From an uncultured Flavobacteriaceae bacterium (GTDB taxonomy: Bacteria; Bacteroidota; Bacteroidia; Flavobacteriales; Flavobacteriaceae), in the NCBI GenBank assembly GCA_947504035.1, contig CANNGA010000003.1, positions 124,001-188,000 on the forward strand: 64,000 nt of DNA, written 5' to 3'. The notes beneath the pieces are model-generated. The model was not told the origin of the DNA. It made no database searches and saw only the letters and a list, made by a program, of their open reading frames with translations. The position numbers were made by a program, and so were the translations under genes. This document shows positions 26,088 to 35,998 of this stretch, in pieces (within the stretch, counting starts at the first letter, position 1; each line of letters begins with the position of its first letter).

Positions 26088-27950
26088 TTGAATTACTTAT
26101 CAGTAGAAAACATATCAAAATCTTACGGCGAACATACGTTGTTTGAAGACTTATCTTTTAGCGTTCATAAAGATCAAAAAATTGCTTTTGTAGCTAAAAA
26201 CGGTACCGGTAAAACCTCCATTTTAAATATCTTATCGGGTCAAGATACAGCAGATTCTGGAGCTATCGTTTACAGAAAGGACATCAAAGTCTCATTTTTA
26301 TCACAAGATCCTAAATTTGATGACACTTTAACTATAGAAGCCACTATTTTAGCCAGTGAAAACCCCATATTAAAAGTGATCTCTAATTACGAAAAGGCAC
26401 TTTTAAACCCAGAAGACACAGATACTTACCAAGCAGCTTTCGATGCGATGGAACACCACCAAGCTTGGGATTTTGAAACACTTTATAAACAAATTCTTTT
26501 CAAATTAAAATTAGAGGATTTACAACAAAAAGTAAGCACACTCTCTGGTGGTCAAAAAAAGCGCCTGGCTTTAGCCGACGCCTTAATTAACAAACCCGAT
26601 TTATTAGTTTTAGACGAACCTACCAACCACTTAGATTTAGAAATGATTGAGTGGTTAGAGGAATTTTTTACTAAAGAAAACATTACTCTTTTCATGGTAA
26701 CACACGACCGCTATTTCTTAGAGCGTGTGTGCAATGAAATTATAGAACTCGACCAAGGGCAACTTTACAACTACAAAGGTAATTATTCGTATTATCTCGA
26801 TAAAAGAGATGCTAGAATAGAACGTGAAGCTGTAGAAACAGGAAAAGCAAAACAACTCTTTAAAAAAGAACTAGAATGGATGCGTCGCCAACCCAAGGCC
26901 CGTACAACCAAATCTAAATCTCGTATAGATGATTTTGCAGACATCAAACACAAAGCGCACCAACGCAGACAAGACCATCAAGTACAATTAGAACTTAATA
27001 TGGAACGTCTAGGTAGCAAAATATTAGAGTTTCACAAAGTCTCTAAAGCGTTTAAAGATAAAGTGATTTTAGATGGTTTTGAATACACTTTTAAGAAAGG
27101 CGAACGTGTTGGGATTATAGGGAAAAACGGTACTGGAAAAACATCTTTTCTTAACATACTAACCCAAACAGCAGCACCAGATTCGGGTAAAGTTGTAAAA
27201 GGAGATACTGTTAAATTTGGATATTATACCCAAAATGGCATCTCTATAAAACCAGAACAAAAGGTCATTGATGTTATTAAAGAATTTGGCGACTATATTC
27301 CTTTAAAAAAGGGGCGCCAAATTAGTGCCCAACAACTGTTAGAGCGTTTTCTATTCAGTAGAAAAAAACAATATGATTTTGTCGAGAAACTAAGTGGTGG
27401 CGAGCGTAAACGTCTTTATTTATGCACCGTACTCATTCAAAACCCCAATTTTTTAATTTTAGATGAGCCTACTAATGATTTAGACATTGTAACTTTAAAC
27501 GTGCTAGAAAGTTTTCTTTTAGACTTTCCAGGATGCATTATTGTGGTGACGCACGACCGTTATTTTATGGATAAGGTTATAGACCATTTATTTGTGTTTA
27601 AAGGCGAAGGTGTGATAGAGGATTTCCCTGGTAACTATTCAGACTACAGGACTTACGAAGACAGCCAACCCGTTATTTCTAAAACTACAGACGACAAAAA
27701 AGAAAAAACGTCTTGGAAACAAAACGAAGCCTCTAAATTATCTTTTAATGAAGAAAAAGAACTTCGAAATATAGAAAGTAAATTAAATACTTTGGCTTTC
27801 GATAAGAAAGCATTAGAACTTAAATTTAATAACCCCGAGTTATCTCAAGACGCTATCAATACCCTTTCTGAAGAACTGCAAGAATTAATTCGTACTATTG
27901 AAGCCAAAGAAGAACGCTGGTTTGAACTATCTGCTAAATTAGAAGCATAA
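26088..27950 (+). CDS. ABC-F family ATP-binding protein (Uup-like)
   Basis: Two fused ABC ATPase domains without membrane segments, 620 residues. Walker A AKNGTGKTS (about residue 37) and GKNGTGKTS (about 347), signatures LSGGQKKR (about 152) and LSGGERKR (about 434), Walker B VLDEPTNHLDL and ILDEPTNDLDI. The linker region between them is basic, and the C-terminus (after about 545) is a charged coiled coil as in Uup. ABC-F proteins act on the ribosome. The start is TTG at 26088; no in-frame ATG lies near enough upstream, and the first residues (NYLSVENISKSYG) fit the family. Confidence 0.92.
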   Translation: MNYLSVENISKSYGEHTLFEDLSFSVHKDQKIAFVAKNGTGKTSILNILSGQDTADSGAIVYRKDIKVSFLSQDPKFDDTLTIEATILASENPILKVISNYEKALLNPEDTDTYQAAFDAMEHHQAWDFETLYKQILFKLKLEDLQQKVSTLSGGQKKRLALADALINKPDLLVLDEPTNHLDLEMIEWLEEFFTKENITLFMVTHDRYFLERVCNEIIELDQGQLYNYKGNYSYYLDKRDARIEREAVETGKAKQLFKKELEWMRRQPKARTTKSKSRIDDFADIKHKAHQRRQDHQVQLELNMERLGSKILEFHKVSKAFKDKVILDGFEYTFKKGERVGIIGKNGTGKTSFLNILTQTAAPDSGKVVKGDTVKFGYYTQNGISIKPEQKVIDVIKEFGDYIPLKKGRQISAQQLLERFLFSRKKQYDFVEKLSGGERKRLYLCTVLIQNPNFLILDEPTNDLDIVTLNVLESFLLDFPGCIIVVTHDRYFMDKVIDHLFVFKGEGVIEDFPGNYSDYRTYEDSQPVISKTTDDKKEKTSWKQNEASKLSFNEEKELRNIESKLNTLAFDKKALELKFNNPELSQDAINTLSEELQELIRTIEAKEERWFELSAKLEA

Positions 27951-27963
27951 ATACGTATTATAT

Positions 27964-28743
27964 ATGAACATGTTTCATCAAATTAAGGCCTATTTTAAAT
28001 TCTTACTTAGATCTACAAATCAACATGGTGTACACTCGCCTTTTGTTTACGATCTCGTAACAAAGTGCTTTTATGATAAAACGCAACATGTAAATTACGA
28101 AAAGCTAAATGCGTATCGATCGCGTTTAAAAGCTATGGATAAGCGCCTTATTGTTACCGATTTTGGAGCAGGCAGCAGAACCACCAAATCAAGTTACAGA
28201 AAAATTTCTGATATTGCACAACACGCTGGTATTACACCAAAAAACAGCAAACTGCTTTACAGATTTTCTAACTATTACAATCCCAAGACTGTTTTAGAAC
28301 TTGGCGCGTCTTTAGGTTTAGCCACGCAAGCCCTATGCTTAGGAACCCCTGATTCTAAAATCATTACCATTGAAGGTTGTCCTGAAATTGCCAAATTCAC
28401 TATAGAGTACCTCAAGGAACGTCAGTTAAGCAATTTCAATCTTATTAATGGTAAATTTTCAGATGTCATCCCTAAATTAGACATTCCGAAATTTGATCTT
28501 GTATTTTTTGATGGCAACCACCAAAAAGAGGCGACTTTAAACTACTTCGAAGCCCTACTCCCTAAAACGCACAACGATACCATCTTTATATTTGATGATA
28601 TTTACTGGTCGCTAGGAATGACAGAAGCTTGGGAAACGATAAAACAGCACCCTAAAGTTACTGTAACCATAGATACTTTTTACTGGGGCATTGTATTTTT
28701 TAGAAAGGAACAAGCAAAAGAGCATTTTTCAATTAGAGTGTAA
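27964..28743 (+). CDS. Class I SAM-dependent methyltransferase
   Basis: A protein of 259 residues. The SAM-binding glycine motif TVLELGASLGLATQAL is near residue 103, the acidic loop IITIEGCPEIAKF about 25 residues later, then FDLVFFDGNHQKEA, as in O-methyltransferases and related enzymes. The N-terminal HGVHSPFVYDLVTKCFYD segment is one I associate with this Bacteroidetes group. It begins 13 bases after the ABC-F gene, so the two are probably co-transcribed. The substrate is unknown. Confidence 0.82.
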   Translation: MNMFHQIKAYFKFLLRSTNQHGVHSPFVYDLVTKCFYDKTQHVNYEKLNAYRSRLKAMDKRLIVTDFGAGSRTTKSSYRKISDIAQHAGITPKNSKLLYRFSNYYNPKTVLELGASLGLATQALCLGTPDSKIITIEGCPEIAKFTIEYLKERQLSNFNLINGKFSDVIPKLDIPKFDLVFFDGNHQKEATLNYFEALLPKTHNDTIFIFDDIYWSLGMTEAWETIKQHPKVTVTIDTFYWGIVFFRKEQAKEHFSIRV

Positions 28744-28809
28744 TGTTAATGGCTTTTGAAACCCTCATAACGATGTTCCAAGGCATAATCTGAATTAAAT
28801 ATTAAGACC

Positions 28810-28847
28810 TAAAAAAAATCTCCAAAAGTTTTAAACTTTTGGAGATT
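28810..28847 (-). terminator. Intrinsic terminator after the OmpA-family gene
   Basis: Perfect inverted repeat with 15-base arms (28817-28831 and 28833-28847) around a single base. On the minus strand it is followed by eight or nine T. It is about 100 bases past the stop of the OmpA-family gene. Confidence 0.88.
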
Positions 28848-28949
28848 CAGGATATACTCTAACAGATTTAGAGTTAACACATATTTGTATCTAAATGGTG
28901 CATTTAAAAGGCGTTTTATAAAATGCCAATAGACCACCTAGACCATAAT

Positions 28950-31061
28950 TTATTTCACTAAATTGATTTCTACACGTCTGTTTTTAGCTCTACCCGCAGC
29001 AGTAGCGTTATTAGCAATAGGTGTACTTTCTCCATAACCTTTAGACTGTAATCTACTTGAAGCAATACCATGCTCTATTAAAAACGTCATCACTGCACTT
29101 GCTCTGTTTTCTGATAAACGCTGATTTAACGTTTTACTTCCCACACTATCTGTATGTCCTTCAATTGAAAATTGCGCCGTAGGATACTCCTTTAAGATCT
29201 TAACTATTTCATTTAAAACGGTATTAGACGCTTCTTTAATAGACGATTTCCCAGAATTAAACAAAATCGTTTTGGCATAGTTATTTAATGTTTTTTGTAC
29301 TTCTACAGTAACTTCTGGCTCTGGTTCTGGACAGCCATTATTCGCCACAGTACCTGGTACATCTACGCATTTATCGTCTTTATCAAGAACAGTATCACCA
29401 TCAGAATCTTTCCAAGGACACCCGTTATTCTCAACAGGCCCCTGTATTGATACACACCCATCTACATTATCTAAGACTCCATCTTTATCTTTATCGCCCC
29501 AAGGACAGCCTTTATTCTCTTCTGGACCAGCAACCTCTGGGCAACCGTCTTCATTATCTAGCACGCCATCTTCATCCTTATCGCCCCAAGGACAACCATT
29601 ATTCTCTACAGGACCAGCAACCTTAGGACATTGGTCTAGCTTATCAATCACCCCATCTTTATCCTTATCTCTTGCTTTGCCTTGATATACAGGAATCTTT
29701 AAACCTGCATACACATCTGCGCCTTTAGTATCATCGCCTGTTAACGCTGTAATTACAGATCCAGACCCAAGATATAATGGCCCTAAACGCAAACCTGCTC
29801 CAGCCTGAAAACCATTATATTGTACCACACTTAATGGCACGTAAAAACTAAACCATCTACTCTCAAAACGAGGTGTTACAGACACTACATTATTTATAGC
29901 ACTAGCATTTTCTTTGTCTTTAGCGACAAGAGAAAGATCTGTATTTAAATTAACATATAGATTTTTATTAAAACTCCAATCTGCATTGATATGTAATGCT
30001 GTAGGCAATTTTGTTTTATACCCATCATTAGATTGTGTTCTTGTATATAAAGAGTTTAAAATTTCATCGATATCGTCCGCATTTTCGATATCCTCTTCGC
30101 TTACCCCGTCATTCGTCACATCAAACAATTCTTCTTCAGAATCTTTATAATCTATACCTCCTATGTCTGTAATAGATAGGCCTAATTTTAATTTATATTT
30201 ATTTCTATGCTTAAGTGTGTAACGTTCTCCTTCAGCGTTTGTTTTTGTATACTCAGCATGGTCTGGTCGCCATTCGTAAACCACACCTAAATCTGCGCCA
30301 ATACCAACTGCGCTTGGCAATTCATAATCATAATCATCATCATCAAACTCTGCAAAACGGCCATAGCCTATTTGCCCTCTAGAATCAAGACTTCCTGTTG
30401 TAAAAGCACCTCCAGGGGTATTTATAACAGTACCATCGGCGTCATAAGCGATATTCAAATTTGTCGCCTGTCCATAGGCACTCCCTAATCCTTGTAAATA
30501 TTTTAAAGACAGTCCGCCTTTTAAAAAATGCTGTTTCTCATTCATAAGCACTCTAGCATAAGTAATTCCAACTTCTGCCCAAGTCTGTGCAAATAATTTT
30601 AAATCACCTTCATCTACAATAAAATCTTGTGTAATATCGGCATCCAATTCATCCACAAGCTCCCCATTAACATCTACAACATTAGCAAATGCTCTAGCTC
30701 TTGAAAAGACAGCTATAGAACTTTTTTTGTTAAGGTTAAACATGAAAGATGGTCCTAAAACATCAATATTAAAAGAGCCATTATTAGAATTACTAGGGTT
30801 TGCACGTGCATCTGTATCAAAATCGTAATCATCATCACTAATTGCATCGCTAACGTTTAAACTGTAATAATCGTTACTTACAAAGGCACTTGCCCCAGCG
30901 AGGTTGATGTCTGTTTTAAATCTAGAATCTGTGATGTTGGCTGGATTCGAAATCACACCATGTACACCGCTGTAATTATCGGTTAAGAACCCAATATAGG
31001 ACTGGGCGTCTGCTAAAGTTACAGACATTACACATAAAACAATTAGAGTAATTTTTTTCAT
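28950..31061 (-). CDS. OmpA-family protein with N-terminal barrel-like domain and thrombospondin type-3 repeats
   Basis: A protein of 703 residues. A signal peptide (1-19, ending ADAQ) leads into a 430-residue domain of DUF5723 type, probably a beta barrel in the outer membrane. Residues from about 465 to 570 hold four or five DxDxDGVxDxxDxC repeats, the calcium-binding thrombospondin type-3 motif, each with a NNGCPWGDKD-like turn. The C-terminal OmpA domain has IEGHTDSVGSKTLNQRLSENRA and binds peptidoglycan. It ties the outer membrane to the wall. A strong terminator follows, and the gene stands alone. Confidence 0.9.
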   Translation of the reverse strand: MKKITLIVLCVMSVTLADAQSYIGFLTDNYSGVHGVISNPANITDSRFKTDINLAGASAFVSNDYYSLNVSDAISDDDYDFDTDARANPSNSNNGSFNIDVLGPSFMFNLNKKSSIAVFSRARAFANVVDVNGELVDELDADITQDFIVDEGDLKLFAQTWAEVGITYARVLMNEKQHFLKGGLSLKYLQGLGSAYGQATNLNIAYDADGTVINTPGGAFTTGSLDSRGQIGYGRFAEFDDDDYDYELPSAVGIGADLGVVYEWRPDHAEYTKTNAEGERYTLKHRNKYKLKLGLSITDIGGIDYKDSEEELFDVTNDGVSEEDIENADDIDEILNSLYTRTQSNDGYKTKLPTALHINADWSFNKNLYVNLNTDLSLVAKDKENASAINNVVSVTPRFESRWFSFYVPLSVVQYNGFQAGAGLRLGPLYLGSGSVITALTGDDTKGADVYAGLKIPVYQGKARDKDKDGVIDKLDQCPKVAGPVENNGCPWGDKDEDGVLDNEDGCPEVAGPEENKGCPWGDKDKDGVLDNVDGCVSIQGPVENNGCPWKDSDGDTVLDKDDKCVDVPGTVANNGCPEPEPEVTVEVQKTLNNYAKTILFNSGKSSIKEASNTVLNEIVKILKEYPTAQFSIEGHTDSVGSKTLNQRLSENRASAVMTFLIEHGIASSRLQSKGYGESTPIANNATAAGRAKNRRVEINLVK

Positions 31062-31169
31062 AAAAGTAAGTTTTGTAGTCGTTTATTAAATGCTAAAATA
31101 ATAATATTCTTCTCATTTAAGACACTTCTTTTTTTTTAAAGTCACACGCCTAGTATTCCCTATTTTTAG

Positions 31170-31200
31170 TTGCGATATCTTTTAGATTCCCTTAATTTTG
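31170..31200 (+). promoter_or_regulatory. Promoter for the cobalamin adenosyltransferase gene
   Basis: TTG at 31170-31172, a 20-base spacer, then TAATTTTG at 31193-31200: an exact Bacteroidetes -33/-7 arrangement, 58 bases before the start codon. Confidence 0.7.
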
Positions 31201-31258
31201 AGTGTTTAACTTAAGATCCAATCTAAGCCTTTTTAAAGGGCTCATAAACCTAAAGAAT

Positions 31259-31831
31259 ATGAAAATCTACACAAAAACTGGCGATAAAGGCACTACGGCT
31301 CTATTTGGAGGAACACGTGTCCCCAAACATCACATACGTATTGACAGTTATGGCACTGTAGATGAACTCAATTCACATTTAGGATTGATACGAGATCAAG
31401 ACATACAAGAACAATACAAGACCTTGCTTATACACATTCAAGACCGTCTTTTTACCATTGGTGCCGTTCTTGCTACAGATCCCGAAAAGGCCCTTTTAAA
31501 AAACGGAAAAGCACGCTTAAACATTCCAGAAATTACAACAGAGGATATTGAACGCTTAGAGCACGAAATGGACACTATGAATGCGGCTTTACCTCCCATG
31601 ACGCATTTTATATTGCCTGGTGGCCATCAAACAGTGTCATTTTGTCATATAGCACGCTGTGTATGCAGACGTGCAGAGCGTTTAGCGAGTGCTTTAAATG
31701 AGATTTCACCGTTTAATCCCACAGCCTTAATCTATTTAAACCGCCTTTCTGACTACCTTTTTGTGCTGGCACGGAAATTGTCACATGACTTACAAGCAGA
31801 AGAGATTAAATGGATTCCAAAACAAAAGTAA
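31259..31831 (+). CDS. Cob(I)yrinic acid a,c-diamide adenosyltransferase, PduO type
   Basis: Transfers the adenosyl group of ATP to cob(I)alamin to make coenzyme B12. The ATG at 31259 opens with MKIYTKTGDKGTTALFGG, the ATP-binding N-terminus of PduO-type enzymes. DSYGTVDELNSHLG follows, then ILPGG, RCVCRRAERL and YLNRLSDYLFVLAR, all family blocks in order. Length 190 residues is normal. A GTG at 31202 would add 19 residues of no family character and sits at the likely transcription start. It probably serves methylmalonyl-CoA mutase, whose chaperone MeaB is encoded 5 kb away. Confidence 0.93.
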   Translation: MKIYTKTGDKGTTALFGGTRVPKHHIRIDSYGTVDELNSHLGLIRDQDIQEQYKTLLIHIQDRLFTIGAVLATDPEKALLKNGKARLNIPEITTEDIERLEHEMDTMNAALPPMTHFILPGGHQTVSFCHIARCVCRRAERLASALNEISPFNPTALIYLNRLSDYLFVLARKLSHDLQAEEIKWIPKQK

Positions 31832-31933
31832 GCTTAGGCATTATTTTGTTTTACACAACGGGACCATTTGCAATAGCTTAACCTGCAATAATGTACGTTC
31901 TTAAAATTAACAATGAAATAATTCATTTTTTTC

Positions 31934-31963
31934 TTGCTTGTTTGGCGTAAAAAATTATTTTTG
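31934..31963 (+). promoter_or_regulatory. Promoter for the DUF2795 gene
   Basis: TTG at 31934-31936, a 19-base spacer and TATTTTTG at 31956-31963, 22 bases before the start codon at 31985. Exact match to the Bacteroidetes consensus. Confidence 0.72.
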
Positions 31964-31984
31964 CAGAAAATTAAACATTAAGAA

Positions 31985-32206
31985 ATGTATTGGACTTTAG
32001 AACTAGCATCTTATTTGAGTGATGCACCTTGGCCAGCAACAAAAGACGAGTTAATAGATTACGCTATTAGAACTGGAGCGCCTTTAGAAGTTGTTGAAAA
32101 TTTACAGTCGATAGAAGACGAAGGCGACTCATACGATTCTATTGAAGAAATCTGGTCTGATTATCCAACAGATGAAGATTATCTTTGGAATGAAGATGAA
32201 TATTAA
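31985..32206 (+). CDS. DUF2795 domain-containing small acidic protein
   Basis: A protein of 73 residues. It starts MYWTLELASYLSDAPWPATK and continues DELIDYAIRTGAPLEVVENL, the conserved core of DUF2795. The C-terminus is very acidic (about 15 Asp or Glu in the last 30 residues). The family is widespread in Flavobacteria; no function is established. It has its own promoter and terminator and is thus a monocistronic unit. Confidence 0.88.
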   Translation: MYWTLELASYLSDAPWPATKDELIDYAIRTGAPLEVVENLQSIEDEGDSYDSIEEIWSDYPTDEDYLWNEDEY

Positions 32207-32230
32207 ATAAAAGCATAAAGAATAGTTAAA

Positions 32231-32256
32231 AAGTCTCGAATTGAGGCTTTTTTTTT
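32231..32256 (+). terminator. Intrinsic terminator after the DUF2795 gene
   Basis: AAGTCTC (32231-32237), loop GAATT, GAGGCTT, with one G-U pair, followed by eight or nine T up to 32256. Confidence 0.82.
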
Positions 32257-32288
32257 GCCCTATACGCTAAAAAAAGCATAACAAAATG

Positions 32289-32296
32289 TATCTTTG
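32289..32296 (+). promoter_or_regulatory. -7 element of probable secA promoter
   Basis: TATCTTTG is an exact TAnnTTTG match, 74 bases before the secA start codon and 32 bases past the preceding terminator. No clear -33 TTG at the usual spacing. Confidence 0.45.
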
Positions 32297-32370
32297 AATG
32301 CTTTTGAAAGCACATAACTAATTGAAATAGAACCTAGGCATAGTCTAGTTAAAATATAAAATACACGCAC

Positions 32371-35300
32371 ATGAGTTTTTTAGATTCGGTCTTAAAAATA
32401 TTTGTAGGAGATAAATCGAAACAAGACGTTAAAGACATAAGACCTTTAGTCGATAAAGTTAAAACCTTTGAAAAGGCTTTAGAAGCTTTATCGCATGATG
32501 AATTAAGAGGAAAAACAACCGCATTTAAAGCGCAGATTGCCGAGGCAACCAAAGCCCTTAATACACAAATCACCTCGCTTTTAGAAGAAGCAGAAGGCAC
32601 AGACGATATAGACAGACGCGAAGATATTTATCAAGAGATCGATAAACTTAAAGATGAAATCTACACGACTACAGAAGCTGTTTTAAACGACATCCTTCCA
32701 GAAGCTTTTGCTGTTGTTAAAGAAACAGCAAAACGTTTTGTACATCATACAGAAATAAAAGTGACGGCGAGTGCGTACGATAGAACCCTTTCGGGTGAGA
32801 AAGACTATGTGACTCTTGATGGTGAATACGCGCTTTGGGCCAATTCTTGGGATGCCGCAGGAAAGCCAATCACTTGGGACATGATACACTACGATGTTCA
32901 ACTTATTGGAGGTATTGCGATGCACCAAGGTAAAATTGCCGAAATGCAAACAGGAGAAGGAAAAACACTTGTGGCGACCTTACCTGTATATTTAAATGCA
33001 CTAACAGAAAAAGGTGTACACTTGGTGACCGTAAACGATTACTTAGCCAAACGTGATAGTGCTTGGATGGCACCTATTTTTCAGTTCCACGGTATGACTG
33101 TAGACTGTATCGATTACCACCAGCCCAACTCTGAAGCTCGAAAAAACGCCTATAATGCAGATATTACTTATGGTACAAACAACGAGTTTGGATTTGATTA
33201 CCTACGTGATAACATGGCACACTCTCCAGACGATCTCGTACAACGTCCTCACCATTATGCCATTGTAGATGAAGTCGATTCTGTACTGGTAGATGACGCC
33301 CGTACACCGTTAATCATTTCTGGTCCTATTCCTAAAGGGGATCATCATGAATTTACAGAACTAAAACCTAAGGTAGACGATATTGTTGGTGTACAACGAA
33401 AGTACCTAACAGGTGTATTAGCAGAAGCTAAAAAATTAATCAAAGCAGGAGACACTAAAGAAGGTGGTTTTCAATTGTTACGAGCTTATCGTGGTATCCC
33501 TAAAAACAAAGCTTTAATTAAATTTTTATCAGAAGAAGGTGTTAAACAGTTATTACAAAAAACTGAAAACTTCTATATGCAAGACAACAACCGCGAAATG
33601 CACAAAGTAGATGCAGAGTTGTACTATGTTATTGAAGAAAAAAACAACCAAATAGAACTTACAGATAAAGGTATTGATTATATTTCAGGTAAAGACGATC
33701 CTAATTTCTTTGTACTTCCCGAAATTGGTATAGAAATAGCTGAAATAGAAAAACAAAATCTTGAAAAAGAAAAAGAAGCCGAATTAAAAGAAAATCTTTT
33801 CAAAGAATTTGGCGTAAAATCAGAACGCATTCATACCTTAAATCAGCTCCTTAAAGCTTACGCGTTATTCGAGAAAGACACCCAATATGTGGTGATGGAT
33901 AATAAAGTTATGATTGTAGATGAGCAAACGGGACGTATTATGGATGGGCGTCGCTATTCCGACGGTTTACACCAAGCTATAGAAGCAAAAGAAAATGTAA
34001 AAATTGAAGATGCGACCCAAACCTTTGCGACAGTAACACTACAAAACTATTTTAGAATGTACCGCAAACTGTCTGGTATGACTGGTACTGCGGTAACTGA
34101 AGCAGGAGAATTTTGGGAAATCTATAAATTAGATGTCGTTGAAATTCCAACAAACAAACCAATTTCTAGAGACGATAGAGACGATTTAGTTTATAAAACA
34201 AAACGTGAAAAGTACAACTCGGTAATTGATGAAGTTACAAAATTATCACAAGCAGGTCGTCCCGTATTAATCGGTACAACCTCTGTAGAAATTTCAGAGT
34301 TGTTAGGTAAAATGTTAAGCATTCGTAAAATACCGCATAACGTATTAAATGCGAAACAACACAAGAAAGAAGCCGAGATTGTAGACCATGCAGGTAAACC
34401 AGGGCAGGTAACTATTGCAACAAATATGGCCGGTCGTGGAACCGATATTAAATTAACCGACGAGGTTAAAGCTGCTGGAGGTTTAGCAATTATTGGTACA
34501 GAACGTCATGATTCACGTCGTGTAGACCGCCAGTTACGTGGTCGTGCAGGACGTCAAGGAGATGTTGGTAGCTCTCAATTTTATGTCTCTTTAGAAGACA
34601 ACTTGATGCGTTTGTTTGGTAGTGAACGTATTGCTAAAATGATGGATAAAATGGGCCTTAAAGAAGGAGAAGTTATCCAACATAGTATGATTTCTAAATC
34701 TATAGAACGCGCTCAGAAAAAAGTAGAAGAAAATCAATTTGGTGTTCGTAAACGTTTATTAGAGTATGATGATGTTATGAACGCACAACGTGAGGTGGTT
34801 TACAAACGTCGCCATCATGCTTTATTTGGAGAACGCCTACGTGTCGATTTGGCCAACATGATTTTTGATACGTCTGAAGGCATCACAGAAACCAATAAAG
34901 GGGCCAATGACTTTAAGAATTTTGAATTTGAATTGATTCGCTATTTCTCAATGAGCGCTCCAATATCTGAAGATGAATTTGGTAAACTTTCAAATCAAGA
35001 AATTACTTCTAAGGTATACAAAGCAGCTTTTGAAAGCTATAAAGCAAAAATGGAACGCAATGCAGAAATTGCCTTCCCTGTCATTAAAAACGTCTATGAA
35101 AATCAACGAGATCAATTTAAACGTATCGTTGTACCATTTACAGATGGCGTAAAAAGCTTAAATGTTGTTACCGATTTAGAAAAAGCTTACGAAACTAATG
35201 GTAAACAATTAATTACCGATTTTGAAAAGAACATCACACTTGCAATAATTGACGACGCTTGGAAAACCCATTTACGTAAAATGGATGAACTTAAGCAATC

Positions 35301-35721
35301 TGTACAACTAGCCGTTCACGAACAAAAAGACCCCTTACTTATTTATAAGTTTGAAGCTTTCGAATTGTTTAAAGCAATGATTGATGAGGTTAATAAGGAT
35401 GTTATCTCCTTCTTATTTAAAGGGGAACTCCCTCAAGAAACACAAGATACCATACAAGAAGCTAAAGTTCGTAAACAAGAGAAGTTAAGTATTGAAAAGG
35501 AGGAAATCCCTAATTTAGACGAACGTTCTGCTCAAAATAGAGTTGCCACTAACACACAACAACAAGAGATTGTAGAGACCGTGGTTAGAGACAAACCAAA
35601 AATTGGACGTAACGATCGCGTAACGATTAAACACGTTATGAATGGTGAAAATAAAACCCTAAAATACAAGCAAGCAGAGCCTTTATTAGCCAGAGGCGAA
35701 TGGGTTTTGGTTGAAGATTAG
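32371..35721 (+). CDS. secA: Preprotein translocase ATPase SecA
   Basis: The motor that drives unfolded proteins through SecYEG, 1116 residues, the long Bacteroidetes form. Walker A is in AEMQTGEGKTLVATL near residue 195; Walker B is in HHYAIVDEVDSVLVDDARTPLI near 310; the second helicase domain shows TNMAGRGTDIKL and RRVDRQLRGRAGRQGD. The extra length comes from insertions in the first half, near residues 40-110 and 330-430. The C-terminus ends in ARGEWVLVED and has no cysteine cluster, so the zinc tail that binds SecB in Proteobacteria is absent, as usual in this phylum. Confidence 0.97.
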   Translation: MSFLDSVLKIFVGDKSKQDVKDIRPLVDKVKTFEKALEALSHDELRGKTTAFKAQIAEATKALNTQITSLLEEAEGTDDIDRREDIYQEIDKLKDEIYTTTEAVLNDILPEAFAVVKETAKRFVHHTEIKVTASAYDRTLSGEKDYVTLDGEYALWANSWDAAGKPITWDMIHYDVQLIGGIAMHQGKIAEMQTGEGKTLVATLPVYLNALTEKGVHLVTVNDYLAKRDSAWMAPIFQFHGMTVDCIDYHQPNSEARKNAYNADITYGTNNEFGFDYLRDNMAHSPDDLVQRPHHYAIVDEVDSVLVDDARTPLIISGPIPKGDHHEFTELKPKVDDIVGVQRKYLTGVLAEAKKLIKAGDTKEGGFQLLRAYRGIPKNKALIKFLSEEGVKQLLQKTENFYMQDNNREMHKVDAELYYVIEEKNNQIELTDKGIDYISGKDDPNFFVLPEIGIEIAEIEKQNLEKEKEAELKENLFKEFGVKSERIHTLNQLLKAYALFEKDTQYVVMDNKVMIVDEQTGRIMDGRRYSDGLHQAIEAKENVKIEDATQTFATVTLQNYFRMYRKLSGMTGTAVTEAGEFWEIYKLDVVEIPTNKPISRDDRDDLVYKTKREKYNSVIDEVTKLSQAGRPVLIGTTSVEISELLGKMLSIRKIPHNVLNAKQHKKEAEIVDHAGKPGQVTIATNMAGRGTDIKLTDEVKAAGGLAIIGTERHDSRRVDRQLRGRAGRQGDVGSSQFYVSLEDNLMRLFGSERIAKMMDKMGLKEGEVIQHSMISKSIERAQKKVEENQFGVRKRLLEYDDVMNAQREVVYKRRHHALFGERLRVDLANMIFDTSEGITETNKGANDFKNFEFELIRYFSMSAPISEDEFGKLSNQEITSKVYKAAFESYKAKMERNAEIAFPVIKNVYENQRDQFKRIVVPFTDGVKSLNVVTDLEKAYETNGKQLITDFEKNITLAIIDDAWKTHLRKMDELKQSVQLAVHEQKDPLLIYKFEAFELFKAMIDEVNKDVISFLFKGELPQETQDTIQEAKVRKQEKLSIEKEEIPNLDERSAQNRVATNTQQQEIVETVVRDKPKIGRNDRVTIKHVMNGENKTLKYKQAEPLLARGEWVLVED

Positions 35722-35750
35722 TAAAAAATATAACTTTTATATTTTAAAAA

Positions 35751-35781
35751 AGCTCTAACACTTTGTTAGAGCTTTTTTTTT
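35751..35781 (+). terminator. Intrinsic terminator of secA
   Basis: AGCTCTAACA (35751-35760), loop CTT, TGTTAGAGCT (35764-35773), then a run of T to 35781. A 10-base perfect stem 29 bases after the stop codon. Confidence 0.92.
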
Positions 35782-35945
35782 GATTTTAGGCTAAGTATTT
35801 CTATGATGACAAAAAAATGACTCTGACCTCATCATTATCAAAAATTAAATTTAAGCCTTTAATTGTTTTTAGTTCACTGATTTTTTATTGAAAAATTTTT
35901 TTTTTATTAAAAGCCATAACAAAATATAATAAACAACCGTTTCAA

Positions 35946-35977
35946 TTTGAGTACTACTCGGTTATAAAGTATCTTTA
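35946..35977 (+). promoter_or_regulatory. Candidate promoter for the DUF2911 gene
   Basis: TTTG at 35946-35949, a 20-base spacer and TATCTTTA at 35970-35977, one base off TAnnTTTG, 21 bases before the start codon. Confidence 0.45.
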
Positions 35978-35998
35978 TACTGTTAAATCTTCTCTTAC

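Noticed and set aside
28817-28847. 31-base perfect palindrome considered as a recombination or regulator site
   Set aside because: It is followed by a T tract on the minus strand and lies after the OmpA-family gene, so it is a terminator.
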